Positions 1 through 10,943 of a stretch of 64,000 nt of DNA are shown here, one piece after another. Numbering within the stretch: position 1 is the stretch's first letter; each line of letters opens with the position of its first letter. Origin of the DNA: Dipteronia dyeriana (lineage: Eukaryota; Streptophyta; Magnoliopsida; Sapindales; Sapindaceae); the NCBI GenBank assembly GCA_032871835.1, contig CM065297.1, positions 31,319,598-31,383,597 on the forward strand, read 5' to 3'. The notes under the pieces were generated by a model that saw only the letters and a program-made list of their open reading frames with translations, was not told the DNA's origin and did no database searches. Made by a program: the position numbers and the translations under genes.

Positions 1-299
1 TCGAAATTGATTTTGTTCAGTTGTGATAGATTTCAAAATTGTGTAACTCATTTTTGGCTTCCTTCAAAATTCAATCTAATGTGGAGAATGGGGAGGACGA
101 ACTTTTCTGTGTTTTTAAAATCTGCAACTAATTCATCTGAAACCCAAACCAAGTTTACTGTTTAGGAAATGATAAATATGTTCATAAACAGTGATTTTGA
201 TTCAGTTGGGCAAATAATTGTTTTCATGTTGTCATTTTATCCTTTTGCTCTGTATTAATTCATTATTATTACTTTAAGTTGGGCAATAATTGTTTTCAT
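1..299. other. Non-coding stretch with short direct repeat
   Basis: No gene is seen. A 27-28 bp sequence around GTTGGGCAAATAATTG occurs at 205-232 and again, with one base missing, at 278-304. The second copy abuts the T/G-rich block that follows. Confidence 0.5.
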
Positions 300-659
300 G
301 TTGTTTGTGTTTGGTTCTTCTCTGTTCATTTTCTTTCTTTTTGTTCTGTGTGGTTGTTGTCTGCTTTGCTGTTTCTTTCAGCATTGTGGTATGTCGTTGG
401 GTCTCTTTGTTTTGCTGCTGCTTAGGTTGCTGCTGTCTTGGAGGTGTGTTATGTTTTTTTGGGTTTTCAGGGTTCCAGTTCTCTTTTGGCTCTAGTTGTG
501 GTTCTTTTCTTCGCTTCTGTTTCTGTTTTTCCAGCTGTTTAGCTGTTTTTCTGCTATTTTTTGTTCTGTTTGTTGGGCGTTTGTTGTGGCCTTTGTTTTC
601 CTTTGGGTTTTTGCCTTTGGTTGTTAATAAAGCTTTGCCTTTTCAAAAAAAAAAAAAAA
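300..659 (+). mobile_element. Probable 3' tail of a 5'-truncated LINE/retroposon
   Basis: This block is strongly T/G-rich and ends with a polyadenylation-type AATAAA at 626-631 and a run of 15 A at 645-659. A T/G-rich 3' UTR followed by AATAAAGCTTTGCC and oligo(A) is the usual 3' end of plant L1-like LINEs. No reverse transcriptase is present and no target-site duplication was found. The open frames here are low-complexity (Phe, Cys, Leu, Val) and are not genes. A processed transcript is the alternative. Confidence 0.4.
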
Positions 660-975
660 GGGCTTGTATAAGTAGATTGTGGTATATTAACACTACAACC
701 TCCTTCAGTTATCAACTATTATGTGCATTGGTTTCATCTGAGATGAGAGCATGTGTCCATAAATAGTCATACATTCCTTAGAATCCAGTATAATCATCAA
801 TCCAAGCATTTTCAATATGCATTCGAAATATTGGGTCAGTACTCTTCAACTTACGTTTCATCATATGTTAGAGAAAATAAAAAAATAGCTTGAAAGTTGA
901 TTGACACTCACAGCAATGTCTCGAAAGATTGTGTGTTGAATTGATGTGAACTGCTATGTGTAATTGTTGTGAACC
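660..975. other. Intergenic, no gene seen
   Basis: No coding potential or RNA gene is recognised. The 3' part (from about 864) is the first copy of a segment repeated at 2425-2490. Confidence 0.4.
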
Positions 976-1115
976 AGTGTGTTTAATTGGGTATTACCGG
1001 TGTGTTTAATTGGGTATTACCAAGTGTGTTTAATTGGATATGAATGGTGTGTTTAATTGGGTATGAGTGGTGTGTTTAATTTGGTACTTTAAAATGTGTT
1101 TAATACGGAAAACTT
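976..1115 (+). repeat. Minisatellite array 1, GTGTGTTTAATTGGG unit
   Basis: About six copies of a 22-25 bp unit, GTGTGTTTAATTGGGTATTACC-like, read on the + strand. The GTGTGTTTAATT core is nearly invariant and the 3' half of each unit varies. Confidence 0.85.
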
Positions 1116-2489
1116 AGACATTCCCATTGTTGGGATGAATGCAAAATGATGAAGTTTATCTTTGTAGAATGGTTTTGAATTATAATGTGTTATATGTTTA
1201 TGAATTTCATGGGAAAATGTGTTGTATGCTTGATTATTTTTATATGAAACTTCAGGTTCTTCTAAGAGGACCAAAGATTGTATGTGAAGCCTTATGTGCG
1301 ATCGAAGGGAAGACAGTTTGAGAAGGTTAGAGGAAAGGGGAACAATTGAAAATTGTGCTTAATTGTGTGGTCGATTTGCCATTTGTCATTAATGTGATAG
1401 TTTATTCAGGTTTTATTCTCAAATTCATTAATGATTTGCTTGTGATTTTGTGGTGGTTCCATGTTCCAAGTTTTAATTTTGTACAGATATTGAGTGTTCT
1501 GATGTTTATATATTCAATCATTTTATTGTTTCCATGAAATTGAATTGTGAAAAAAACAATATTACTAGTGAATTTAATCTGCCCTCAATTAGATGTTTGC
1601 CAAGAAAATATCGGTGTAAAATTTGAATTAAATCTATAAATTTGAATTACATCTTTACTAACACAAGTAAAGATGAATTTTGTGATTTCTTCACTTTTTA
1701 ACTTATTTATTTGTTTTTTTTTGTTAGTCTTTTTATGGTGATCCCATTTATTCATGTCTCTTGCATAGAAAATGTGTGTTACTGTTGGTTTCTGTTTGTT
1801 CTTATGGGACATGTGAATGATCCTACTGTCGAAACTAATGAGTTAGAAAGAGACCAAATTTCGGGTCAACGCTGTGCAGAAAGTTACATTGCTCTCATTT
1901 TCTCTGTTTTGCCGAGTGATGTTTAGTGTACTAGTTAAGTTACAAAATTCTTACCTGTTACTTCTATATGATCCTGTGAATACATTTATGGATTATTTAA
2001 TTTCAATTTGATTGCTTAATATGAAGTAAATGTTCTATTTTAAAACTATTGTTGAAGATCAATTGGTTATAAATTTGAACATTGTAATGATCTGAATTTA
2101 ATTGTTCTGATAAATTAACTAACATGTACATTTTAGCTTGTTTACATTTGATTGTATTTATCTACAACTGTTCCTTTGTGTTGTGTTTGTGCTAATCAAG
2201 TAGCGCCAAACCTTTTGGTTTAGGAATTAGGAGCATCTCAATGTATAGCCTAATTGCCTCTGAGCATGTCTTCAAAACCTGTTATTGATAGACAACCTGA
2301 TCTCTCATTTTGTCTCAAATTCCTGTTATGACTTGTTATTGAATGTTTCATTTTGTACCCGTTTACATAATTATCAATTATTCTTGAGGTTGTGAATTGA
2401 GTTAACATATTTCAAGTGAATTTGTATGTTAGAGAAAATAAAAAGTAGCTTGAAAGTTGATTGACACTCACAACAATGTCTTGAAAAAT
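1116..2489. other. No gene recognised between arrays 1 and 2
   Basis: AT-rich sequence with only short open frames that have no recognisable domain. It includes the tail of the first duplicated unit (to about 1345) and the head of the second (from 2425). Confidence 0.4.
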
Positions 2490-2668
2490 GGTGTGTTTAT
2501 ATGGGTAGGACCGGTGTGTTTAGTTTGGTATGACCGGTGTGTTTAATTTGGTATGACCTGTGTGTTTAATTTGGTATGACCGGTGTGTTTAATTTGATAT
2601 GACCGGTGTGTTTAATTGAGTATGACCGGTGTGTTTAATTGGGTAGGACTGGTGTGTTTAATTGGAAT
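2490..2668 (+). repeat. Minisatellite array 2, 23-bp unit
   Basis: Eight near-identical 23-bp units, GGTGTGTTTAATTTGGTATG followed by ACC, on the + strand. They are more homogeneous than array 1, with a constant period, and share its TGTGTTTAATT core. Confidence 0.9.
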
Positions 2669-3764
2669 ATGTGATTTTGATTTATATATATTTTGATTCC
2701 ATATTTTGTTATGGTGTTTGTTTTCAATTCTACCGTGGCTTCATTTTTGTTCCTGTTTTGGTCTTTTTTTTTTTTTTTGCTTTGTTGCTATTCAACTTCG
2801 CAACTGCTTTTTGTTTTGTTATGCTTCTGATTTGGCTGGTTGCTTTGTGCCTCATTTGCTTAGTCTTCTGGGCAGGGTGTTTTTCCCCTGATTGTTTTGC
2901 TATGTTTTAGTATTGATTTATTTAGTATTCATTATATGAAAACCCTTGATAGGTAACAGACCAAGATAAGAATTAAGACATTAGCTTAGAGACAATGTTC
3001 AAACTAAATTGAACAGTGAACTGAAAACAGAAGATAAATGTGAGACAATAACTGAAACTCACTTTAAATTCCATCATCCAAACAGATTTTCTTAGTTATT
3101 CTGTTTTCTCATTTGAACTGTTTATTCAATTGTTATGAACTGTCAATTTCTTCTATACCGTTTAAATTAATTTCTTCGAATTTCCAGATGAATTATATTT
3201 AAATTCGGGCTGAGAAATCTGACTATTTTTATATGCAACTTCAGGTGCCATTGAAGAGAATGAAGTTAGAGAAGGTTAGGAGAAAGAGGAACAACAAGGG
3301 ATTTAGAGTTTAAATCAAATTTAGCACTTAATTGTGTGGCCAATGGATGCCTTTTTTGAGACGCAGTTTTATTACCTCCAATGTTATGAATGAATTAGTG
3401 TTTTATTTTAAGTATCTTTAGTCATTTTTATTATTATGAAGATGGACGAAACCTAATTTAAAGAAATGAATGAGTCTCAAAATCCTCTCTTGAAAGTGGT
3501 ATATTTGCTCAAAATTTTAATGTAAAAAATATTATGTTGTGGTAACTGTAGATTCAAGTATTCCTTGTTCAAAATATTCTGTATGTACCAATTGAAAATT
3601 TTTATAAGATGTATTGTAAAACCTATTTCCTTTCTACGGAGTGTCATGTAATTTTCCTTAAATTTTACTGACGGTGTACTTTGGATTTAGTTTCTTTGAA
3701 AAAAGAAAAAGAAAATATATTATGTCATTTTAAAAATGCATATTTAAAGTATACATAAATTTGG
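2669..3764. other. No gene recognised; T-rich stretch then AT-rich DNA
   Basis: 2740-2910 is T/G-rich like 300-620, with open frames made only of hydrophobic low-complexity residues. The rest is AT-rich with no supported coding region apart from the duplicated CTTCAG|GT block at about 3218-3300. Confidence 0.4.
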
Positions 3765-4445
3765 CAATATTACATGACAGTAATTTATAATTTATATCAT
3801 CTAAAACATTCAAAGTTTGTGGGATAGAACTTTAACAATGTTTGTTTCACCACCCTCATAAACGTTCTTCATCCTTTTCCAATGGTTTTCATCAAAATCT
3901 TATTTTAATACCATATAGTTTATTTATAAAAAAAAAACATATAGTTTCAGCAGGTATGAGATCCAACACATTTCTTCATGCTATATTCATTTTTGTAACG
4001 TTTAGAGTTGATTCTATTACGTTACAAAATCACTCAAAATTCACTCTATAACGTTACATAGTCGGGGTTCGATACGAAAAAACATGCATGACTTACACTT
4101 GATAACTATTATATAGTTTCATGCGAAATATTTTTATTATTTTTTTAGTTGGATAAACTATTATTGCTCTTAGTTACACTTTTACTGGCATAAAATTATG
4201 AAAAATTAAACACACCAGACATTGAAAATCTGATATCAATTAGGAAAAATTGACCTAAAAGCACTTCTTTTTGACATTTAATCAGACATCTCATGTTACA
4301 TGATAATAATTTACAAAATCAATATAGCATTTTCATGGCCTCACCATATTTTACATAATCCACAACATTCAAAGGTTGTGGGACAAAACTTTAACAAACT
4401 CTGTTTCACCACCTTCATAAAAGTTCCCTATCCATTTCTCACCAT
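3765..4445 (+). repeat. Dispersed direct repeat pair about 560 bp apart
   Basis: About 75-140 bp is shared between 3765-3880 and 4295-4442. Shared landmarks include ACATTCAAAG(T/G)TTGTGGGA, ACTTTAACAA and GTTTCACCACC(C/T)TCATAAA, in the same order and spacing. The copies have clearly diverged. No gene lies in either copy. Confidence 0.7.
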
Positions 4446-4507
4446 AATTGATTACCAATTTCGTAGAGTCCACTTCTGTATGTCAACAAAAAAATTCCCA
4501 CAATTAA

Positions 4508-5290
4508 AACTAGTGTGTTTAATTGATGAGGAAGATAAATAGCTGCTGATTGAACACACCAAACCAACTCGATTATACACACCAAGGAAAATCAATTAAA
4601 CACACTACGACAACCCATAATCAAACACACCAGAGCAATCCAATTCAACACACAAGAGCAACACCAAGTGTAAATCAATTAAATACACTATTAAACATCA
4701 TTTAAACATACCAAGGCATTAAACACACAATCGTAACCCAAATTAAATACACTAGGTATAACCCAATTATATTTACCATGACAAACCAATTAAACACACC
4801 ATGACAATCCAATTAAACACACCAAGGTAAATCATTTAAACACACTAGTTCAACCCAATTAAACACACGAGTTCAACAATTAAACACAAACATATTTCGA
4901 ACCGAATTAAACACATCAATTCAACTCAATTAAACACAAAACTATTTCGAAGACAATTAAACACACTAATCCATGTGAATGTGGTTTGGATAAGAAATTA
5001 AACACACAATGTGGTCAGCAATTAAACAGACAAGGTCCAAACAAGTAAACACACCATATGGCACCAACAATTAAACACACCAGTTGAATCCAATTAAACA
5101 CACAAATTTCCAACCCAATTAAACACACCAATACTGTCCAATTAAACACACAACTATTTCTTACTCAATTAAACACATCAGTACTACCCAATAAACACAC
5201 CTATTTCAAATCCAATTTAGCATACCTATTTAATTCCATATCAGTACTATCCAATTAAACACACACATATTTTCAACTCAATTAAACAAT
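4508..5290 (-). repeat. Minisatellite array 3, inverted relative to arrays 1 and 2
   Basis: A long, irregular array of CAATTAAACACACC-like units. On the - strand they read GGTGTGTTTAATTG, the same core as arrays 1 and 2. Spacing varies from about 19 to 40 bp because the linkers differ. A single opposite-orientation copy (GTGTGTTTAATTG) at about 4513 marks the left edge, so the orientation switches exactly there. Confidence 0.85.
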
Positions 5291-6079
5291 GCATGAAAGT
5301 CAAATAAATACAAAGCAGTCATCGATAGACAATAGTAATGATATAGTCACAATGTATCAAAAAAAAGTATCATCAATAACAACACAAAATAGCAAAAACA
5401 TTTATACAAAAAAAAAAAGAAACCCAATCAAACAATGCATAGAAACCAACAAATATAAAGCAACCATAGATGGACAACAACTTCATGAATTAACGTCATC
5501 AAGAATATACGTTTCGAAAACGTTTAATAAGCTCCAAAAATCATCGACCTTCGATCAACATTGAATAAATATCAAGTTGTACAATAATCGATCTCGAAAA
5601 AACTTACAAGAATCACCCACCAGATTCTAATATAAAAATAATAATAAAGAAACCCTTTAATTAATTATGTGATTCTAATAACAAAAAAAAAACCCTAACT
5701 CAATCTCCATATACATTTCTAATCTCAGTTCATGATCTCAAAAACATGTAAACCAAATCAACCACATCTCTAATGATTCAAAACAGAACAAAAACGAAAA
5801 ACAAAAACCCAAAAGTATTGATCAGAAATGGAGGTTGAGAACAACATTCACAGTTTTGATGACATCAACATTCATAAATGGAGGCTTAGATCAACATTCA
5901 TTCAGACACTGATCATAATTGGTACGAATTTGAACAATCCTAACCTTAACACTTAAAAAACCGCAAATCGTAGGATTTGTAAAAGGATTTCATTCAAAAT
6001 AAATGTATAAATCTGTTAAGTACATATACAATCTTCAATTCGAATCAACAAAATCCATTTCTCCCAAAAATCAAAACCA
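5291..6079. other. No gene recognised
   Basis: A-rich sequence with low-complexity AAAAAC-type tracts separating arrays 3 and 4. The short open frame around 5289-5564 is Lys/Asn/Ser-rich, has no recognisable domain and starts inside the array, so it is not called. Confidence 0.45.
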
Positions 6080-6480
6080 GGGTAAACCAAATTAAACACA
6101 CCAGACCAACTAAATTAAACACATCAGGCCAACCCAATTACACATGCCAAGGCAAACCAAATTAAACACACTAGACCAACTAAATTAAACACACCAGACG
6201 AACCCAATTACACACACCACGACAAACCAATTAAATACACCAGGGAAACAACAGTTAAATACGAAAGAAAAAACAATTGAATGTCTAAGGGCAAATCAAA
6301 TTAAACACACCAGGGTAAAGCGATTAAACACCCCATGTCATACCAAATTAAACATAGCAATGCACACCACATTAAACACATAAATGACAAACCAATTAAA
6401 CACACCACAGAAACAAAATTAAACACACCGAACAGAATTAATTAAACACACCACTGGTTATCATTTAAACACACTAACGT
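6080..6480 (-). repeat. Minisatellite array 4, same core on the - strand
   Basis: A second block of AATTAAACACACCAGACC-like units, roughly 20 bp apart, in the same orientation as array 3. It ends just before a candidate first exon on the - strand. Confidence 0.85.
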
Positions 6481-6556
6481 AAACCATCTCCTTCAACCTT
6501 CATTCATCATTTCATCTGCATATGAAACAAAATAAAATAGGGTTTCTAATACATAC

Positions 6557-6593
6557 CTCTAGAAGAAGAACCTGGAGCATCTTGATTCATCAT
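6557..6593 (-). other. Candidate first coding exon, gene unknown
   Basis: Reading the - strand, tandem ATG codons at 6593 open a short frame (MMNQDAPGSSSR) that runs into a consensus donor GTATGT at 6556. Upstream on the same strand (6600-6960) is a purine-rich stretch with GAGAGA repeats, typical of a plant 5' UTR. Arrays 3 and 4 would then lie in the first intron. No family is recognised and no matching second exon could be confirmed. Chance is a real alternative. Confidence 0.2.
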
Positions 6594-7100
6594 AACAACC
6601 TAAGCCAAATCGTGAACTACGAATTCCAATCCATTAAATTCGAAGCAAAATCTGAATCTCCGGAAGATCAAAACTGAAGATTAAAGATCGAAAATCGAAA
6701 ATCTAAATCCCAATCCATGAAATACGTTTCTAATTCAAAGCAAAATCCATGAGATTGCAGATCAAAATTGAAGATGCTTGTGTTGTGATTTGAAGAAACT
6801 GAAGATGCTTGTGTTAGCAACCCAATTTCAGATAAAAGGAGAGAAAAGAACGTGAAAGAGGATAGAGAGAAAGATAGTGAAAGAGCAAAGAGAGAGAAAG
6901 ATAAATTGTCTTAATGTCTTGATAAATAGAGAGAGGATAGAGACTTTTCAGATAAAAAGAAAAAAAAATAAAACAATGAATAAATGAAGGGCATTTCATT
7001 CCTCACAGTCAATTATTGGGTAAAAACAATAAAAATACTAATCATGATTAAAAACAATAAAGCACCTAATTTTTTGACTAAAAAGAGGTATTTCCTCAAC

Positions 7101-7132
7101 TATATAACTATATATATATATATATATATATG
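7101..7132. repeat. (TA)n microsatellite
   Basis: A short TA dinucleotide tract. It sits just before the point where homology to the second SLC35F-like copy begins. Confidence 0.8.
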
Positions 7133-8455
7133 TATAGCAATCTATAGAAAAAGTAGCCTTTATTCTATAGATTGTTCCATGATCTATAGATAATTTTCTT
7201 TTGTCTGTTTTGATGAATGGCTTCATTAACTTGTCAAACTGAATTCTATGTTTTTCATTTTCAGATACTGGGCTTCGCTACTTCTAGCCTATGTAGCTTT
7301 ACGTATTATACAATCTCTCCTTTTGTTTTGAAGGTCAGTTTTCTTCTGACCAACTGTTGTTAAAGACTGCATTTTCTTTGATTTGATTTGCTATTTGAAC
7401 TAATTCTGGAAAATAGAAAGTCATGGGATTAAAAGGTCAAGGTCTCCTGTAGTAAAGCAGTTCTTTGAAAATGTATGAGGAAATTGTTTCTAAGAAGGAA
7501 ATACGGTACAGTTGAGTGGAGCGACAATGTTCAATCTCTCACTGCTTACGTCTGACATGTGGGCGGCGGTCATTAGTATTTTTTTGTACTGCCAGAGGTA
7601 TGCTTTTCAAATTTTTACCCTATATTACTGGGACATGAATTAGTTTGATATAATGTAATCAACTTTTGAGTCTATACCAACTTATATGGTTCTTAGAACA
7701 ACTTACTTTGGACTGATTTCCTTCATTTGTTTAGAATTGGCGTTTCTCAACACAACTGATCAGATTGTACCCTCATATTTGCAGGTTGACTGGCTATACT
7801 ATGTTGCTTTTTGAGTTGTGGTTATTGGACTCATCATTTATTCAACGATGTATGCTCATTCTTTCAATTTAACTCATGTATTTTTTTTTTTGTCTTGGAG
7901 TGTTTTACATGTTAGTAAATTGTTATGATATTTTTCTTTCTAATTTAAATACAACCTCGAATAAAAATTTAATATATAATCACATGTTCGTCTTGACAAA
8001 GAAACCTCCTCTCTCTTCCTATTTTCTAAATTTGAGATACTTATTTTATCCGAAAAGTTCTAGAAATTTGTGTCAAGCCATTTGCTTTGATGTAGTTTTG
8101 CTGCCACTAAAAAGTTGGCCTGGTGTAAAAAACTGCTTCTTAAAGATCAGTGATAGTTGTAGATAAACTACGAGTGACCATTTTTAAGATTGAACAGTGA
8201 GAGTTGACTAAATAATGGCTAGTGAATTATGCAATATGTTCCTTTTCAACGTCATTCGAAGTTTAGATTTGAGTTTATGCAAGTACTTAATTCTGCAATA
8301 CCATTAATTATATCGCATATTGCTTTTTATAACAGCGAAAAGGATCCCGTTCCTGTACCAGCTCTTGAAAATGGGAATAGCAATGTACAATTATCAAATT
8401 CTTGCCGATGAATGACGCAGAACGGAAATAAAAAGATTACCAACGTAAACCCTAA

Positions 8456-9416
8456 GGTGGCGTTTGGTTACCATGGTGGAATGAGAATTAGAATGGTAAT
8501 GAGAATAAGAATGAGAATGGAAAGGAATGAAAAACTGATTTCTTTGTTTGGTTGGGACTTTAGAATCAATATCTGAATCAGTAATATTTTGTTTGGTTAA
8601 CAACTGAATGGAATGGAATCAACTGTATTTTGATCAAAATACCCCTAGTTACAAAACATTTATAATAACATTATATATTATGGATAATAATATATTATAT
8701 TTATATATAAATATTATATATATATATAAATATTATATATATATATATTAATATATAATATATATTATATATTATATATTATATGTTAGTAATATTATAT
8801 ATTATATAATATAAATATATTACATAATAATATATATATAATAATATATATATTTAAATAAAATATGTATAAATATTATTATATATATTTTAGAAATATT
8901 ATATATTATATATTATATATTATATATTATATATTATAAATATTATATATTATATATTAGAAATATTATATATTATAAATATTATATATCATATATTAGA
9001 AATATTGATATTATTAATATTATATATTATAAATATATAAATATTATATATAATTATATAATGTGTATATATAATTAGAAAATATAATATTCATTTTGGA
9101 TAATAATAATAAAATATAAAAGTATAAATTATATAATAATATATATTATAAATAATATATATATATATATATTAATATATATTACTATATATTATATATT
9201 AGAAATATTATATATTATATTATAAATATTATATATTATATATTAAAAATATTGATATTATTAATATTAATATTACTAAATATATAAATATTATATATAA
9301 TTATATAATGTGTGTATATATATAATATATATATAATTAGAAAATATAATGTTCATTTTGGATAATAATAATAAAATATAAAAGTATAAATTATATAATA
9401 ATATATATTATAAATA

Positions 9417-9447
<31 letters not shown>

Positions 9448-9561
9448 GAAATATTGATATTATTAATATTATAATTTGTATAATATAATATATATTTTGG
9501 ATAATAATAATAAAATATAAAAGTATTAATATATATATATATATTAATATATATAATAATA

Positions 9562-9605
<44 letters not shown>

Positions 9606-9833
9606 TTTGGAAATGAGGGTATTTTTGGAATTGAGTTGTGGGATAGAGGGTTATTTTTGGAAATAAAATGTGTTAATGGGGTGGAATGGGCATTCCATTG
9701 GTTTTTGGATGGAATGCTCATTCCACCAAAATGGTGGAATCCCCATTCCAATGGAATGCTCATTCTATTGAAATTTAACAAAACAAAACAAATGAAATGA
9801 ATTTCTTTCCATTCCACCCAACCAAACACCACC
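8456..9833. mobile_element. PIF/Harbinger (Tourist-like) MITE
   Basis: Terminal inverted repeats GGTGG(C/T)GTTTGGTT at 8456-8469 and 9820-9833, flanked by a 3-bp TAA duplication (8453-8455 and 9834-9836). TWA duplications and GTTTGG-containing termini are the signature of PIF/Harbinger MITEs. Next to both ends are GGAATGAGAATG-type repeats. No transposase is encoded. The length of 1378 bp is well above a typical MITE because the core is an expanded AT tract. Confidence 0.85.
8650..9600. repeat. Expanded AT/ATATTAT low-complexity core of the MITE
   Basis: Almost pure A/T made of ATATATT, TATTATATA and (TA)n blocks. Blocks of about 230 bp recur: the stretch near 9060-9130 (AGAAAATATAAT, TCATTTTGGATAATAATAATAAAATATAAAAGTA) returns near 9340-9390 and, shorter, near 9485-9525. 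This indicates internal tandem duplication. Predicted peptides here (Ile/Tyr runs) are artefacts. Confidence 0.8.
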
Positions 9834-10381
9834 TAAGAGCGTAAAACTGGAATCCACCAGAAAGAACTCGAAATTCGACTGAAAATTATATTATATTTTT
9901 CAAAACAAAGAGCAAGAGGTTTAAATAGCCTCTGAAAACCCTAACTAAAAGCAAAAAAAAAAAACAAATTGGACATTCACTAAACAAATAAAAGTTAAAA
10001 CGAAAAAACTAAAAAAATTACAATAAAACTTCAAATGCCCGACAGCCTGCCATAATCAGCTATTTTGAGGGTACAAACGACCTCAATCGGGGAACCCCGG
10101 TTGCCACGATGTAGATCGTCAAAATCCCTTTCCGAAAACATATTATAATAGGCAATCGGACAACCGAGCTAAAAGTTATATCCATTTCATCGAATCAGCT
10201 CTTTTAGCCATACCTATTTCTTTTTTTGCCAATTTTCTATCCAACTCTTCTTCAAACTCAAAAGCTAGTTGTCCTACATCAATACGATGAAAATGTGGCA
10301 TCAAGCAACAAGTCATCAGATTCATGAGTGGTGGAGCAAGTCCTGGGTAGTCCAGAAGTTTATAATTGTTCAGAATGCTAA

Positions 10382-10943
10382 ATAATAGTGTTTGAATTGT
10401 AGAAGCTTTTGAGCCTATTGGTATCGTGACATGGACCATATGGTATTAGAGCTGTCTTATCATAAGTGTATAGGTTTAAATCCTCTTGTGATTAAATTTG
10501 TAATTGTTATTTATATTTAGACCTAGCTCTTGTGTAAAGTGTATAGGGTATCCCCTTGTCCCTTGATGGTATGATGGATGAATTTCGTTGAATGAAAATT
10601 ACATATAGAAGTATATATACGAATAAAAAAGCTGCCATTACAGTCGATCATTGATTTTCTAGCTTTGGTTTCTCCCTTTTTGATTTCTCCAGTCTTCCTT
10701 AACTTCCTTTACTTCCACTTGGATAAGGAGGGAACTTTTATGCATCGAGCCATCTCGAAGTATGGTGCATCTCTAGTTTAGGAGAGAAGCTTGGGTGCAA
10801 CGGAATGCAACATGTATCCGTTGTTGCGATTCAGTCAGGTATTTGGATCGTAATGGAAGATATATATTATATTTACAGTTACGTAGAAAAAATTTCTTCA
10901 TGTAGATTGTATAATGTATTATATAATTTATGAAGGAATCTAA
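10382..10943. other. 3' flank of copy A, no gene
   Basis: 10430-10530 matches the 3' flank of copy B (59260-59350), so the duplicated unit extends past the coding end. From about 10540 the homology stops and nothing further is recognised. Confidence 0.5.

Larger units (their letters stand above)
864..3310 (+). repeat. Large direct duplication, two degenerate copies
   Basis: The segment beginning TATGTTAGAGAAAATAAA at about 864 reappears at about 2425. In both places it runs through a TTGAAAGTTGATTGACACTCACA-type stretch straight into a minisatellite. A second shared piece, TTTTTATATG(A/C)AACTTCAGGT followed by AGAAGGTTAG(A)GGAAAG-type sequence, lies at about 1236-1345 and 3218-3300. The order is conserved, so the whole unit of roughly 0.5-0.9 kb was duplicated and then diverged by indels. 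CTTCAG|GT could be a splice acceptor, but no protein family was recognised downstream. Confidence 0.55.
8403..10285 (-). mobile_element. Insertion splitting the last exon of copy A, possible LTR fragment
   Basis: Copy B is continuous where copy A has 1.9 kb of extra DNA. Excluding the nested MITE, about 500 bp remains (8403-8455 and 9837-10285). On the - strand it contains a TATTTAAA box near 9928 and a short open C-terminal-like frame at 10176-10290. This resembles LTR/leader sequence of a retroelement, but no terminal TG/CA pair, duplication or polymerase was found, so the class is uncertain. Confidence 0.4.
7265..10381 (+). pseudogene. SLC35F-like transporter pseudogene, copy A (3' half)
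   Basis: Remains of a drug/metabolite-transporter superfamily gene of the plant SLC35F1/F2-like group, whose members are predicted multi-pass solute carriers. Four exons match the 3' half of the copy at 55-59 kb. 7265-7333 encodes a TM segment and is still open. 7512-7597 carries GATMFNLSLLTSDMW, a family hallmark, but has lost one base next to its donor. 7785-7849 begins VDWLYYVAF and then hits TGA at 7812-7814. 8336-8402 carries EKDPVPVPALENG and is cut off by an insertion; its tail resumes at 10286, with an in-frame TGA at 10325-10327 where copy B has CGA. Introns keep GT/AG borders. Exons 1-7 are absent; the repeat region to the left takes their place. The retained introns show that this arose by DNA duplication, not retrotransposition. 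Confidence 0.85.

Noticed and set aside
290..766. Long open frame rich in Phe, Cys and Leu
   Set aside because: It is pure translation of T/G-rich DNA that ends in an oligo(A) tract. There is no domain, and it fits a retroposon 3' UTR better.
2662..2910. Overlapping hydrophobic frames that look like membrane proteins
   Set aside because: Two overlapping frames in a T-run region with no conserved motif; the hydrophobicity comes from base composition.
4050..4085. GGGGTTCGATACGAA resembling a tRNA B box
   Set aside because: No matching A box, acceptor stem or anticodon arm is found upstream, so no tRNA gene is called.
976..6480. CRISPR-like array
   Set aside because: Short repeats with variable spacers could suggest CRISPR, but the units are degenerate, the spacing is irregular, there are no cas genes, and the sequence is a plant nuclear genome. 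A minisatellite or transposon array is the right reading.
9353..9832. 159-codon frame of Ile/Tyr repeats on the - strand
   Set aside because: It lies entirely in the MITE and its AT core. The repeated Ile-Tyr is translated (TA)n.
10176..10439. 87-codon - strand frame
   Set aside because: It spans the junction of the SLC35F exon 11 tail (antisense) and the inserted DNA, so it cannot be one gene.
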